Assembly (NCBI RefSeq): GCF_030052995.1
Contig: NZ_JASJPW010000008.1
Span: forward strand, 1 to 25,372
Direction: 5' to 3'
From: Gemmobacter sp. 24YEA27
GTDB lineage: Bacteria > Pseudomonadota > Alphaproteobacteria > Rhodobacterales > Rhodobacteraceae
Length of the DNA stretch: 25,372 nt
Part shown: piece after piece, positions 1 through 8,030 of the stretch
Layout of the letters: every line of letters begins with the position of its first letter
Numbering within the stretch: the stretch's first letter is position 1
Translations under genes and position numbers: made by a program
The notes under the pieces: model-generated
Seen by the model: the letters and a program-made list of their open reading frames with translations, nothing else
What the model was told of the DNA's origin: nothing
Databases searched by the model: none

Positions 1-475
1 AAACTCATGCGGATAGCGGTCGATCCGGCTTTCGGGGTCCGGGATACGCACGCGGGCCAGCATCTCGATGGCGCGGGCGCGTTTTTCGCGGCGGCTGAGT
101 TTGCTGCGATGCTGGATGTCGATCATCTGCCGCCCGATGGTCAGAACCGGGTTCAGTGCGGTCATCGGGTCCTGGAAGACGACGGAAATCCGGTCGCCCA
201 AAAGTCCCCGCATCTGTCTGGAGGAAAGGCCGGTCAGATCCTGTCCTCGAACCGGATTGAACCTGACCTGATCTGCGCAGCCCCCGGCAAGAGGCCCAGA
301 ATGGCCTGCATCAGTGTCGATTTTCCCGAACCGCTTTCGCCCACCAGCCCGACGATCTCGCCTTTGCCGATGGACAGGTTCACATCGCGCAGCGCCTTCA
401 GCTCGCCTGCGGGATGTCGTAGGAAAGGGTCAGACCGCTGACCGTCAGGACCGGATCGCTGGCATCCAGGGACAT
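1..475 (-). CDS. Dipeptide/oligopeptide ABC transporter ATP-binding protein, DppD-like (5' part only, frameshifted)
   Basis: This is the N-terminal part of a peptide/nickel ABC transporter ATPase, which energises uptake at the inner face of the membrane; the rest lies left of the window. The start ATG at 475 lies 2 bp after the permease stop. In reading order one sees the start of the fold, a Walker A motif (GESGSGKST), the Q-loop region ([14 protein letters not shown]) typical of the family, and a segment ending RIDRYPHEF just before the signature motif. Two single-base losses break the frame: one near 408-412 (a C run, between YDIP and GELKALRDV) and one near 245 (a G run, just before [11 protein letters not shown]). 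Both sides of each break match the family, so an undercalled base is more likely than decay. The peptide specificity is inferred from family resemblance and from the DppC-type neighbour. Confidence 0.8.
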
Positions 476-477
476 GA

Positions 478-1361
478 TCACCTCTTTGCCAGTTTCGGAT
501 CAATCGTGTCGCGCAGCGCCTCGCCAAGGAAGGTGAAGCCAAGCGCGGTGATGACGATGGGCAGACCACCGGCCACAACCATCCAGATGCTGTCGCGGAT
601 ATAGGAGAACCCGTCGAACAGGATGGTGCCCCAGGACGGCGTCGGCGGGCGTACCCCAAGGCCCAGGAAGCTGAGCCCGGCCTCGATCCCGACCACGATC
701 GGGATATCCATCGCCGCAAGGATCAGCGGCGGGCCGATGATATTCGGGACAACATGCAGGCTTGCGACGCGCAGGAAACCGGCACCAAGAGCGCGTTCTG
801 CCTCGATAAATTCGGCATTCCTCAGCGCGAGGACCTGGGTGCGCACGATCCGCGCATAGGTGGGGCCATTGACCAGCACCACAACCAGCAACACCGCCCA
901 GAGGCTTGGCCCCGTCCATGTGATCAGGACCAGTGCCAACATGACGGTGGGCACGCTTTTCATCGCATCCATCAGCAAAAGCAGGATACTGTCCAGCCAG
1001 CGCGGTCCGAACCCCGCCAATACGCCGAAGAGCAGCCCGACCAGCAGTGACGCCACTGTCGCCCCGATAGAAATCACCAGCGCAATCCGCGCACCATATA
1101 GCATGCGGGTAAAGAGATCGCGGCCCAGATTGTCGGTGCCCAGCCAGTGTTCGGCCCCGGGCGCGGCGAAACGCACCATCGGGTTCAGCTTGACCGGGTC
1201 ATGCGGCAAAAGCCCGCCGCAAGGGCGGCGAGCACCGTCACCACGATCAGCCCGAGCCCAAGCGCCCCCAGAGGGTCACTGACAAGGCGACGCATGGCGC
1301 CTCTGGCTTTGCGCGGCTTTTTCACCACAGCTGCGGTGGCGGTATCAACGGCTGACGACAT
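478..1361 (-). CDS. Dipeptide/oligopeptide ABC transporter permease, DppC-like (one frameshift)
   Basis: This is an inner-membrane permease of the DppC/OppC family, partner of the ATPase directly downstream. The main frame carries the hallmark [21 protein letters not shown] near the N-terminal third, several hydrophobic segments, the cytoplasmic EAA loop around [24 protein letters not shown], and the conserved end [15 protein letters not shown]. The true N-terminus ([11 protein letters not shown], then a first membrane segment) is in another frame, starting at 1361. The two frames join near 1207-1212, where a run of four T on the coding strand is probably five; restoring it gives [14 protein letters not shown], the normal sequence here. 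The start overlaps the dppB stop by 17 bp, normal operon packing. Full length is about 294 codons, usual for the family. Confidence 0.85.
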
Positions 1362-1413
1362 TGCGCACCCTCGGGTCAAGGAAGGCGATCAGCAGATCGG
1401 CAATCAGCCAGCT
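1345..1413 (-). pseudogene. 3' remnant of a DppB-like permease gene
   Basis: The last ~22 codons read [21 protein letters not shown] and end with TGA at 1345. A VDLLY-x-x-LDPRVR ending is characteristic of DppB/OppB permeases, and its stop overlaps the dppC start as expected for a dppBC operon. Everything upstream of about 1413 is instead parA sequence, so more than 90% of dppB is missing. The gene was cut by a rearrangement, or the contig is chimeric at this point. Confidence 0.75.
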
Positions 1414-2340
1414 GGCCGAGGAATGACGTGGTCGAGTCATATTCCAGTACCCCGGCCCCGACGGGATGTAGAGCACGTCTGCCGCAAAGGCCGCGTTCAG
1501 CGACTGGTAACCGATGGCGGGCGGGCAGTCGAAGATCACAAGGTCATACTGGTCTTCAGGCAGTTCATCGAGGTAGCGCGCGACACAGCCAAAGAATGAC
1601 CAGGCCTTGTGCAGAGAGCGATACTGGGCACTGGCGAATTCAACAAAAGCTGCGTTGGCGCATGAGGGGATGATGTCGATTGTGGGCCAGGAGGTATTCT
1701 GAATGAAATCCTGCGCCCGCATCAGGCCGATTTCCTGCACATCTTTCGGCAGCTCATCTGCGGCGGGGTAGGGGCAGTCTGCCGGGTCGTCATAGGTTTC
1801 CATGATGCGGTCGGCCTCGCGGCACAGATCACGGCACATGATGCCCCAGACCGTGTTCCACTCTTTCACCTCAACCAGACCCATCGAATGTGTCAGCGTG
1901 GCCTGCGGATCAAAATCGACCACCAGCACGCGGTAGCCATCCAGCGCCGCCGCATTCGCCAGGTGCTGCGCCACGACGGTCTTGCCGACCCCGCCCTTGA
2001 AGTTCGATACAGCAACTCTCAGCGCGCGGCCCTTTGGACGCTCGGGCAACATTGCGCGGCCCCGAAAGCGGATGCGACGCCGCAGCTCATTGATCTCTTG
2101 CAGCGAGAACCAGCGCTGCCGCCCGTCATCCTCGACCGTCCCCTGTGGCAGCGAGGGATCTTCGGCCAGCTTCTTGCGCAACGTGTCAGCAGGCACATCG
2201 AACATGAAGGTTGAAATCTCCCAGATCGAGAACGGCCGCAGCGTTTTCACCTCTGATGGTGAAAAGGTCGCCCGACGCACTGCAGCCTGTTGCGCAAGGC
2301 TGCGCTCGTTCATGTCCTGCAAATAGCTGTAATCGCGCAT
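1403..2340 (-). CDS. Plasmid partition ATPase ParA/RepA type, 3' truncated and frameshifted
   Basis: ParA-type Walker ATPase that drives plasmid segregation together with a ParB/centromere complex. Residues 1-105 form the N-terminal part with a MerR-like winged-helix segment (FSIWEISTFMFDVPADTLRKKL, then RQRWFSLQEINELRRRI), as in partition proteins that autoregulate. The deviant Walker A is FKGGVGKT at residues 114-121, followed by VLVVDFDPQATLT and the Walker B-like DLVIFDCPPAIGY. After GPGYW the frame shifts near 1444 (GG on the coding strand is probably GGG); the restored reading EYDSTTSFLGQLAD is normal ParA and runs to about 1403, where dppB sequence begins. About the last 70-100 residues are therefore lost, and no parB follows. 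The gene is divergent from the replicase, with a repeat-rich region between them. Confidence 0.85.
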
Positions 2341-2389
2341 CTGAAACTCGCGTTGTTGTTCGTTAGAACGTGAATAGCGCGAATTTCAG
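2341..2389. repeat. Imperfect inverted repeat just upstream of parA
   Basis: The arms are CTGAAACTCGCG (2341-2352) and CGCGAATTTCAG (2378-2389), pairing at 11 of 12 positions and separated by 25 bp. The repeat abuts the parA start codon, a position suited to an autoregulatory operator for ParA (inferred). Related GCGC(A/G)AA half-sites recur at 2409-2419 and 2461-2470. Confidence 0.5.
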
Positions 2390-2694
2390 ATTGTGCCAAA
2401 CAGGAAAAGCGCAAATTCCCGTTCTTTGCGCCGATTCGCTCAAGAAAGCGCCGGCTTTATGCGCAAACTCTATATTTGGTGACAGAATACCCCGGATAAT
2501 CCAGAATTTGGTGACACCCGAGGCGAGATAGGGTGACACTAAAGACGTCACCCTATACCTAAGATACCTGATTTCTTTAAAATTTCTTGATAGGTGAAAA
2601 ATCCCGTCTTCGAAAAGCATTTGACAAATAACGGGATCGTGTCAGTTTGAGATCCAAGAAGGAATCGGAACAAATCCGGCAGATGGGCAGTATC
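2390..2694. other. Putative plasmid origin / iteron region between parA and the replicase
   Basis: There is no convincing gene in this interval. It holds two exact copies of ATTTGGTGACA (2474-2484 and 2506-2516, 32 bp apart) and a third GGTGACA at 2532-2538, 22 bp further on. The spacings are about three and two helical turns, as expected for iterons bound on one face of the DNA. A 10-bp perfect inverted repeat built on the same core follows at 2528-2556, and an A/T-rich stretch lies at about 2570-2625. A further inverted GTCACC lies at 2702-2707 inside the start of the replicase gene. The position next to a DnaA-like replicase makes a replication origin the best reading, without direct proof. 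Confidence 0.55.
2528..2556. repeat. Perfect 10-bp inverted repeat with GGTGAC core
   Basis: ATAGGGTGAC (2528-2537) is the exact reverse complement of GTCACCCTAT (2547-2556), with a 9-bp spacer. It shares the GGTGAC core with the upstream direct repeats, so it is probably a replicase-binding operator or origin element. Confidence 0.6.
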
Positions 2695-3419
2695 ATGCAA
2701 AGTCACCGATTGACCGGCCCGGGGCAGGTAGCGAGAAATATGATCTTCTGACAGCAATGGCCGTCAATGGCCTTTCTGCCGGTGGCACCCGTCAGGCGAC
2801 AATGATGCGGCTGATTGCGCTGGTCACGGCACGCTATAACTGGGCGGCGGATGAGGTCACGATCGGGCAACGCGAGATGGCCGCGCTCTGGTCGGTGGAT
2901 CAGCGCACTGCCAAGCGAGAGACACGCAGGCTGATCGACGCCGGATTGCTTGAGATCAAACGGCCAGGTGTGCGGGGCAGGGTGGCCTCCTATCGTTTGT
3001 GCCGGGCAGAGATCTACCGCCAGACCGCGCCGGGCTGGGCAAGTGTCGGGCCTGATTATGACGCGCGCATGTCCGCGCGCCACATCGCGCCCGAAGAGGC
3101 GCAGGCTGCGGCGGAGGTGAGTTCGCCCAAAGTGGTGCAGGTCGATTTCGGAACCCGACCTGTGGCGCTGCCGAATTCGGCGCCATGGGACAAGGTTCTG
3201 GCGCGACTGGCGGCTGATCAGCCGGGCACTTATGCGGCCTGGTTCAGCCAGCTGAAGGGCGGCGAGCCCGGCCACGATGGAACATTGCGCGTTGTTGCGC
3301 CGTCAAGATTCCTCGCCGTCTATATCGCAAGCCGGCTTATGGTGCCTTTGGAACGGGCTGTGGCCTATGGATATGGGTGCAACCTGCGCTGCAGCGTCGT
3401 CACTGAGGATCAGGCCTGA
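2695..3419 (+). CDS. DnaA-like plasmid replication initiator (frameshift near start)
   Basis: Replication initiator resembling the DnaA-like replicases of Rhodobacteraceae plasmids. The N-terminal half (RYNWAADEVTIGQREMAALWSVDQRTAKRE..., ending KRPGVRGRVASYRL) looks like a winged-helix DNA-binding module. The last ~75 residues (PWDKVLARLAADQPGTYAAWFSQLKG..., APSRFLAVYIASRLMVPLERAV) resemble the N-terminal interaction domain of chromosomal DnaA. The open frame begins at ATG 2757, but family resemblance extends further upstream: ATG 2695 reads MQSHRLTGPGQVAR, and the other frame continues KYDLLTAMAVNGL. The two join at an A run near 2734-2738, where one A appears to be missing, so I place the start at 2695. 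It is divergent from parA across the iteron region and would act there. Confidence 0.75.
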
Positions 3420-3613
3420 TTATTTCGTAAATCTTCCATGGCTTTGAGTATCTGCAAGGCTTGTTCACAGGAAGCACTGCTGAAAAGACAGAGGCCGTTT
3501 TGTAGGGGCCTCGCCAGGCTGGCAAGATCACGTGCGCATTTGCAATCGCCGCCTTCCAGCCTGAGCATCATCCCGGCTTCCCCGAAGTGATCGCAACAAG
3601 TGATGGGCAGCAT
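3410..3613 (-). CDS. Small cysteine-rich hypothetical protein
   Basis: A 67-residue reading frame, convergent with and overlapping the replicase 3' end by 10 bp. It has a vicinal cysteine pair near the N-terminus (MLPITCCDHFGE), a CKC motif in the middle and two more cysteines before an amphipathic C-terminal helix (EQALQILKAMEDL). The cysteine spacing could bind metal, but I recognise no family. There is no strong ribosome binding site immediately before the ATG (a GAGGGT lies about 15 bp upstream). It may be spurious. Confidence 0.3.
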   Translation of the reverse strand: MLPITCCDHFGEAGMMLRLEGGDCKCARDLASLARPLQNGLCLFSSASCEQALQILKAMEDLRNNQA

Positions 3614-3877
3614 GCAGTTTATGGTGCCACCCTCAGATTGTTACATGCGGCGATTTGGCTTTGTGATCGATGACGCACAACATGCCGCTTATGATGGACA
3701 ACCGCGCTTCTAAGGCTGGAGCAGAAGGGGCGTGTCGGCGGTGCTGCATATCCGGGGGCGGTTGATCCGGAAGATCTGGTAAATGCGATAGGACCCGGGC
3801 AACCAGGCATCGAATCCCGGTATTCTCTCAACTGATTTCAATGGGGTTCGTGTCTTTTACAGAGCGTTGAAATGCCA
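3614..3877. other. Intergenic stretch without a supported gene
   Basis: Short frames exist on both strands (for example a 33-codon plus-strand frame from 3613 reading MQFMVPPSDCYMRRFGFVIDD), but none has a good ribosome binding site or recognisable similarity. I see no clear regulatory structure apart from the hairpin that follows. Confidence 0.4.
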
Positions 3878-3899
3878 CCGCCCGCACAACGGCGGGCGG
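3878..3899 (-). terminator. GC-rich hairpin, possible terminator of the 3947-4987 gene
   Basis: CCGCCCGC (3878-3885) and GCGGGCGG (3892-3899) form a perfect 8-bp stem with a 6-nt loop, about 50 bp downstream of the minus-strand stop at 3947. The following minus-strand bases (TGGCATTTCA) contain only a weak T tract, so termination is plausible, not certain. Confidence 0.45.
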
Positions 3900-3946
3900 G
3901 GTTCCGATGGGGGGCTGGTAAGTCCGAAGAGAAGCTCGGGCGTCAT

Positions 3947-4987
3947 TCAGCTGAGGGTATCGTCTTCCTCAAACTCCTCGACACCGCGCAGCTCGGCAGG
4001 GAGCAGCGCGGGCGGGGCCATACCGCCGAAAGGATCCATGAACAGCCTCTCGATCAGCGCTGCGCGGTGGGCATTGCTGTCGGCAAGGATCAGGATCTCG
4101 TGACTGTCCTGGTCAAAGCGGGCTTCACTGATCTCACCGGCATCGCGCAGCCGTTCCAGCTCGGTCAGAACGGCATGGGTATAGTCGCGCAGCTCGACCG
4201 GATCTGCGGGGCTGGCAGAGATCTCGTCAAACCGCGCCATATGGGCGAAGGCGAAAAGCACAAGCTGCATAAGTGCGTCACCCGCTGGCGCGCCACGGTT
4301 CAGGCGATCCGCGACAAGCGCCTCTCCGGCGGAGGTCAGCTCTATGCCCAGGGTGACGAGGAAATCCCGCAGCCCTTCCAGCAGATCAGGGTCGAGCGAT
4401 GCGCTCAGCTGTGCGGCCTGGATCGCCATCGGCACGCCGCCGATATCATCTGCATAGCCGGCAGGCACCGGGCGCGGACGGGTCTGAACAGGATGCGGTG
4501 CCTCGATGGCCCTGGCGGCGGGCCGGGGATCGGGTTCTGGGGACGCCACCGGCGTTATCGGTGTGGGGTCGGGCACCGGTTCAGCGACCAGCCCGGGTTC
4601 CGGTTCCGGCAGGGCAGCCTCCGGCGCGGCCCCGGCTGTCAGCAGGACCGGATCCAAATGCTCAGCCGGTGTTTCGCCGGTCTCCTGCGACGCATCGTCC
4701 TCTATCAGTCCGGGATTCGGCGCAGGTGATTCCACTGGCACCGTCAGCGGCCGCAGCACCATCTCGCGCCGCCTGCCAAGGAGCCAGCCGAACCAGCCTG
4801 GCTTTGTCTCATATTCCTCGACCAGGCCTGCCGCTTTCAGCCCGACCAGCAACCGCGCCACGTCGAGTCCGCGCCCGCGCCCAACGACCGACAGGCGGAT
4901 GCGCGGGACCGGGCCTAATTCGGCATGGAGCTTTTGGATCAGGGTCAGCAATTCCTGCTCGGCGCAGTCGCCTGGTTTCTCTTGCAT
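3947..4987 (-). CDS. Hypothetical protein with proline-rich linker and acidic C-terminus
   Basis: A 346-residue protein that I do not recognise. I chose the start at 4987 (MQEKPGDCAEQ) because GTGAGGG lies just upstream at ribosome-binding distance; an in-frame extension to 5227 would read through a tandem repeat. Residues 1-65 look helical with winged-helix character (LLTLIQKLHAELGPVPRIRLS, then LDVARLLVGLKAAGLVEEYE). Residues ~85-195 are a low-complexity Pro/Glu/Ala linker. Residues ~200-346 form a mostly helical domain ending in a very acidic tail (VEEFEEDDTLS). The gene sits between plasmid replication functions and the first IS66, so a plasmid-maintenance role is possible but unproven. 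No transmembrane or signal sequence is evident. Confidence 0.65.
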   Translation of the reverse strand: MQEKPGDCAEQELLTLIQKLHAELGPVPRIRLSVVGRGRGLDVARLLVGLKAAGLVEEYETKPGWFGWLLGRRREMVLRPLTVPVESPAPNPGLIEDDASQETGETPAEHLDPVLLTAGAAPEAALPEPEPGLVAEPVPDPTPITPVASPEPDPRPAARAIEAPHPVQTRPRPVPAGYADDIGGVPMAIQAAQLSASLDPDLLEGLRDFLVTLGIELTSAGEALVADRLNRGAPAGDALMQLVLFAFAHMARFDEISASPADPVELRDYTHAVLTELERLRDAGEISEARFDQDSHEILILADSNAHRAALIERLFMDPFGGMAPPALLPAELRGVEEFEEDDTLS

Positions 4988-5208
4988 GATGCCCTCACTA
5001 GAGATCGGGCGCAGGAAATCGCAGATTGCCGCAGACTGGTCAACGGCAAGTGAAGCCGGTCGCAGATCAGATCCTGCCAGGTGGCTTCCTGACTGCCGGT
5101 TCGAGACCCGCGCAGCGGCATCTGCCTGCACAAGAAGGTCGCTATATGAATCAGCAGCGCGGGGCGCGGGGGGCAGACCTTCCTGTGGCGGCGAGGCATG
5201 GCGACATT

Positions 5209-5259
5209 CACCATAATCGGGCACCATAATCGGGCACCATAACCGGGCACCAAACCGGG
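5209..5259. repeat. 13-bp tandem repeat, four units
   Basis: Units are CACCATAATCGGG (5209-5221), an identical copy (5222-5234), CACCATAACCGGG (5235-5247) and a 12-bp variant CACCAAACCGGG (5248-5259). The array lies about 220 bp upstream of the gene starting at 4987. It could be a protein-binding array or a slippage product; it is much too short and has no spacers, so it is not a CRISPR. Confidence 0.8.
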
Positions 5260-5515
5260 AACGCCAGGTTTTGCGTACAGCCAGCGGAGTATAAGGCGCC
5301 CGGGAAGAAACCCGTCATCCATTCTGTGGCCAGGGATGCGGGGACGTTCAGCATCAGGGGGCGTGCGGGTTATCCAATCTGAGGGCGCCGACGCGCAGCG
5401 GCGCTGACAATATTATTGCAGGCCTTGCGACCACCGAAACCCGGAAGCGCCGGCAAGGCTCCCCGCCCGACAGCAGCCGGCATCGCTGTCTGAAACGCCA
5501 CTGTGCAGATCCAGA
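5260..5515. other. Region between the tandem repeat and IS66 with no supported gene
   Basis: No reading frame here has a start, ribosome binding site or recognisable protein. Minus-strand frames that cross into the IS66 end are shadows of the insertion. Confidence 0.4.
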
Positions 5516-5536
5516 GTAACCATCCGGCGTAGGCCG
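5516..5536. repeat. IS66 terminal inverted repeat, tnpC side
   Basis: It begins GTAACCATCCGGCG and matches the opposite end at 17 of 21 bases. The same sequence, at the same position relative to tnpC, recurs at 23833. Confidence 0.85.
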
Positions 5537-5539
5537 CAG

Positions 5540-7171
5540 TTATGCGGCTTTGGCGATGGGGCTGCGCTTCCATTTCCAGGGGAGCAGTTCCGGCAGGCGC
5601 GACACTGGCATGTCGGGGAGTCGTGCCAGGACATCGGCCAGCCAAGCCTGAGGATCGACGTCGTTCATCTTGGCGGTGACGATGAGGGAATACATGAAGG
5701 CGGCGCGTTCGCCGCCCCGGGGCGAACCGGTGAAGAGCCAGGCTTTGCGGCCGAGGGCGATACCGCGCAGGGCTCGTTCGGCTGAGTTGTTCGTCAGGCA
5801 GATGCGGCCGTCGTCGAGGAAGCGGGTGAAGGCGTCCCAGCGGCCGTCCTGCTCGAACATGTAGTTGATGGCCTTGGCGACGGGGTTGTGCTTCGACATC
5901 CGGGCGCGCTCGGCCCGCATCCAGTCGTGCAGGTCTTCGACCATCGGGCGCACCAGCCTCTTGCGGGTATCTTGGCGCGCTTCGGCGCCCATGCCGGTGA
6001 TCTCGCGCTCGGCATCGAAGATGGCATCGATGCGTTTGACGGCTTCCAGCGCGATGGGCGAGATCTCTTCGGCGACCGATCTGCCCTTACGGGCGGTGGC
6101 CTTGATGTCGGCCAGTTCGAAGAACTTCCGCCGGGCGTGGCTCCAGCATAGCGCGCTGAACACCGGCGCGGGTTTGCGGGCCGCATCGTAAACGCCGTTG
6201 TATCCGCCATAGGCGTCGGCCTGCAGGATGCCGGTCCAGCCCGCCAGATGCCGGGTCGGATGTTCCATCCTTCGGTCGGTCGAGAAGTAATAGAGCGCCG
6301 CAGGTGGTGCCCCGCCTGCAAAGGGGCGGTCATCGCGCAGATAGGTCCAGAGCCGGGCCGTCTGCGTCCCGCCCTTGGCCATCAGTGGCACGGTCGTATC
6401 ATCCGCGTGTAGTCGTTCGGCGCCGAGAACATGGGTGCGGATCAGATCGTGGATCGGCTGCAGCGCGACGCTGCAGGCCCCGACCTGGTCGGCCAGCGTA
6501 GACAGGCTGATCTCGACACCTTCCTTGGCATAGCGTTCGGCCTGCCGGTTCAAGGGCTGATGCTGGCCGAACTTCTCGAAGAGCACCATCGCCAGCAGGT
6601 TGGGGCCGGCCCAGCCCCGAGGCGTGGGGTGGAAGGGGGCCGGTGGTTGGCTGATCTTCTCGCAATCCCGGCAGGTGAACTTCTCGCGGATGGTCTGGAT
6701 CACCTTCCACTGCCGGGGAATGACCTCCAGCGTCTCGGTGATGTCCTCGCCCATCTTCACGATGCGCGTCGACCCACAACAGGTGCAGGAGGCCGGGGCT
6801 TCGACCACCACGCGCTCCCGCGGCAAATGATCGGGAAACGGCTTGCGGGACGGACGGCGACGTTCGAAAGCCGCAACTGTGGTCTTCGCCACGGCGGCAT
6901 CCGTCTTTGCCCGATCCTGCCCAAGGTCCGTCTCCAGATCCTTAAGCTGCATCTCGAGTTGTTCGATCAGCCGGGCGTGGCGTTCGGCGCTGTGGCCGAA
7001 CTGCTCGCGGCGGAGTTTGGCGATCTGGAGCTGCAAGTGCCGGATCATCACATCGGAGGCGGAAACGACGGCGCGCGCCTGTATCAGTTCATCCTCTGCA
7101 GCAGCAGTGCGCGCCTCTGCCGCAGCGAGGGCAACACGCAGGATATCGATCTCCGAGGGGGTCTCCGACAT
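5540..7171 (-). CDS. tnpC: IS66 family transposase TnpC
   Basis: The 543-residue DDE transposase of the element. In order it shows an N-terminal leucine-rich coiled coil (about residues 5-100), a zinc-finger region typical of IS66 (CTCCGSTRI followed by CRDCEKI), the catalytic core with HADDTTVPLMAKG and LQADAYGGYNGVYD, and the C-terminal NNSAERALRGIALGRKAWLF containing the catalytic Glu. I use the start at 7171 (MSETPSEID); an in-frame ATG five codons upstream is less typical. The length is normal for TnpC. It lies downstream of tnpB with a 58-bp gap and is intact, in contrast to the second copy. Confidence 0.93.
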   Translation of the reverse strand: MSETPSEIDILRVALAAAEARTAAAEDELIQARAVVSASDVMIRHLQLQIAKLRREQFGHSAERHARLIEQLEMQLKDLETDLGQDRAKTDAAVAKTTVAAFERRRPSRKPFPDHLPRERVVVEAPASCTCCGSTRIVKMGEDITETLEVIPRQWKVIQTIREKFTCRDCEKISQPPAPFHPTPRGWAGPNLLAMVLFEKFGQHQPLNRQAERYAKEGVEISLSTLADQVGACSVALQPIHDLIRTHVLGAERLHADDTTVPLMAKGGTQTARLWTYLRDDRPFAGGAPPAALYYFSTDRRMEHPTRHLAGWTGILQADAYGGYNGVYDAARKPAPVFSALCWSHARRKFFELADIKATARKGRSVAEEISPIALEAVKRIDAIFDAEREITGMGAEARQDTRKRLVRPMVEDLHDWMRAERARMSKHNPVAKAINYMFEQDGRWDAFTRFLDDGRICLTNNSAERALRGIALGRKAWLFTGSPRGGERAAFMYSLIVTAKMNDVDPQAWLADVLARLPDMPVSRLPELLPWKWKRSPIAKAA

Positions 7172-7229
7172 GCGAAGGCCTACCACAGGGATGCAAAACA
7201 GTCCAACAAAACAAAGGATTTTGGGGCTG

Positions 7230-7580
7230 TCAGCCCGCCGAGGCAGGCCGCTGCGTCCAGCGCGGATTGCGCCAGTCGATCCCCTCGAGAAGATAGCCGA
7301 GCTGCGCCGCCGAGACAGGAACGGCAGCGCCGTCCCGGCTCACCGGCCAGATGAACTTCCCCGCCTCCAGGCGCTTCAGATAGAGCGACATGCCGACCCC
7401 ATCGTGCCACAGCACCTTGATCAGATCCCCCCTGCGCCCGCGAAAACAGAAGATCTCGCCACCGTGTGGGTCGCGCCCCAGCCCCTGCTGCACCTTCAGC
7501 GCCAGGCTGTTCATCCCGCAGCGCATGTCCGTCACCCCGCCCGCGATCCAGACCTTCGCCCCAGCCGGAAACGCGATCAT
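7230..7580 (-). CDS. tnpB: IS66 accessory protein TnpB
   Basis: A 116-residue protein of the IS66 Orf2/TnpB family, needed with TnpA for transposition in this family although its exact role is unclear. Diagnostic motifs are VTDMRCGMNSLALKVQQGLG, IFCFRGRRGDLIKVLWHDG and GMSLYLKRLEAGKF. Its ATG at 7580 overlaps the tnpA stop by 4 bp (ATGA), indicating translational coupling. Length is normal. Confidence 0.92.
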   Translation of the reverse strand: MIAFPAGAKVWIAGGVTDMRCGMNSLALKVQQGLGRDPHGGEIFCFRGRRGDLIKVLWHDGVGMSLYLKRLEAGKFIWPVSRDGAAVPVSAAQLGYLLEGIDWRNPRWTQRPASAG

Positions 7581-7990
7581 GCCCGGTCCAGAACCTGCAC
7601 CAGACGCGCCAGCAGCATCGGATCGATGGCGGCGGCGACCGCAAGCCTGCGCCCGTTGGCCAGCGTGATCTCGACGTGGTCTTCGCGGTCGGAGGTCGGC
7701 TCGGTGGTAGATTGGCGGCATGCCGTGCCAGCAGTATCCGAAGCAACCTGCACCGCAAGAAACTGCGGGCGACTGCCAGCGACAAGTTGACCGGACCGAA
7801 AATCCCGACGCCACCGCGTCAGCAGTGCCCGCGAAATCTCGTAACGCCGAGCCGTCGCGGCGCATTGCCGAAAACCCCGAAGGCTCTCTTCGACAATCCG
7901 AACCTTCTCGGCATCCGTCCATTCCCGCCGCCGACCTTTGTCGACAACCGAGAGAACCTCGATCTGTGATCTGAACTTAGGGTCATCCAT
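7577..7990 (-). CDS. tnpA: IS66 accessory protein TnpA (helix-turn-helix)
   Basis: A 137-residue protein with an N-terminal transposase-type helix-turn-helix (REWTDAEKVRIVEESL, then ATARRYEISRALLTRWRRDF) that likely binds the element's ends. The C-terminal part (DHVEITLANGRRLAVAAAIDPMLLARLVQVLDR) is typical of IS66 Orf1. It is the first gene of the tnpABC operon, 40 bp inside the right inverted repeat. Confidence 0.9.
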   Translation of the reverse strand: MDDPKFRSQIEVLSVVDKGRRREWTDAEKVRIVEESLRGFRQCAATARRYEISRALLTRWRRDFRSGQLVAGSRPQFLAVQVASDTAGTACRQSTTEPTSDREDHVEITLANGRRLAVAAAIDPMLLARLVQVLDRA

Positions 7991-8030
7991 AAGGTCAGCG
8001 TCTTAGCCGACATCAGTCCCCTTCATCAGA

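Noticed and set aside
4988..5227. N-terminal extension of the 346-residue hypothetical protein
   Set aside because: It would translate the 13-bp tandem repeat and low-complexity sequence. A good ribosome binding site precedes 4987.
5209..5259. Possible CRISPR array
   Set aside because: The units are 13 bp, directly abutting with no spacers, and no cas genes are present.
6431..7354. Plus-strand frames across IS66 (for example 307 codons)
   Set aside because: They are antisense shadows of tnpC/tnpB, and the same shadows recur in the second copy.
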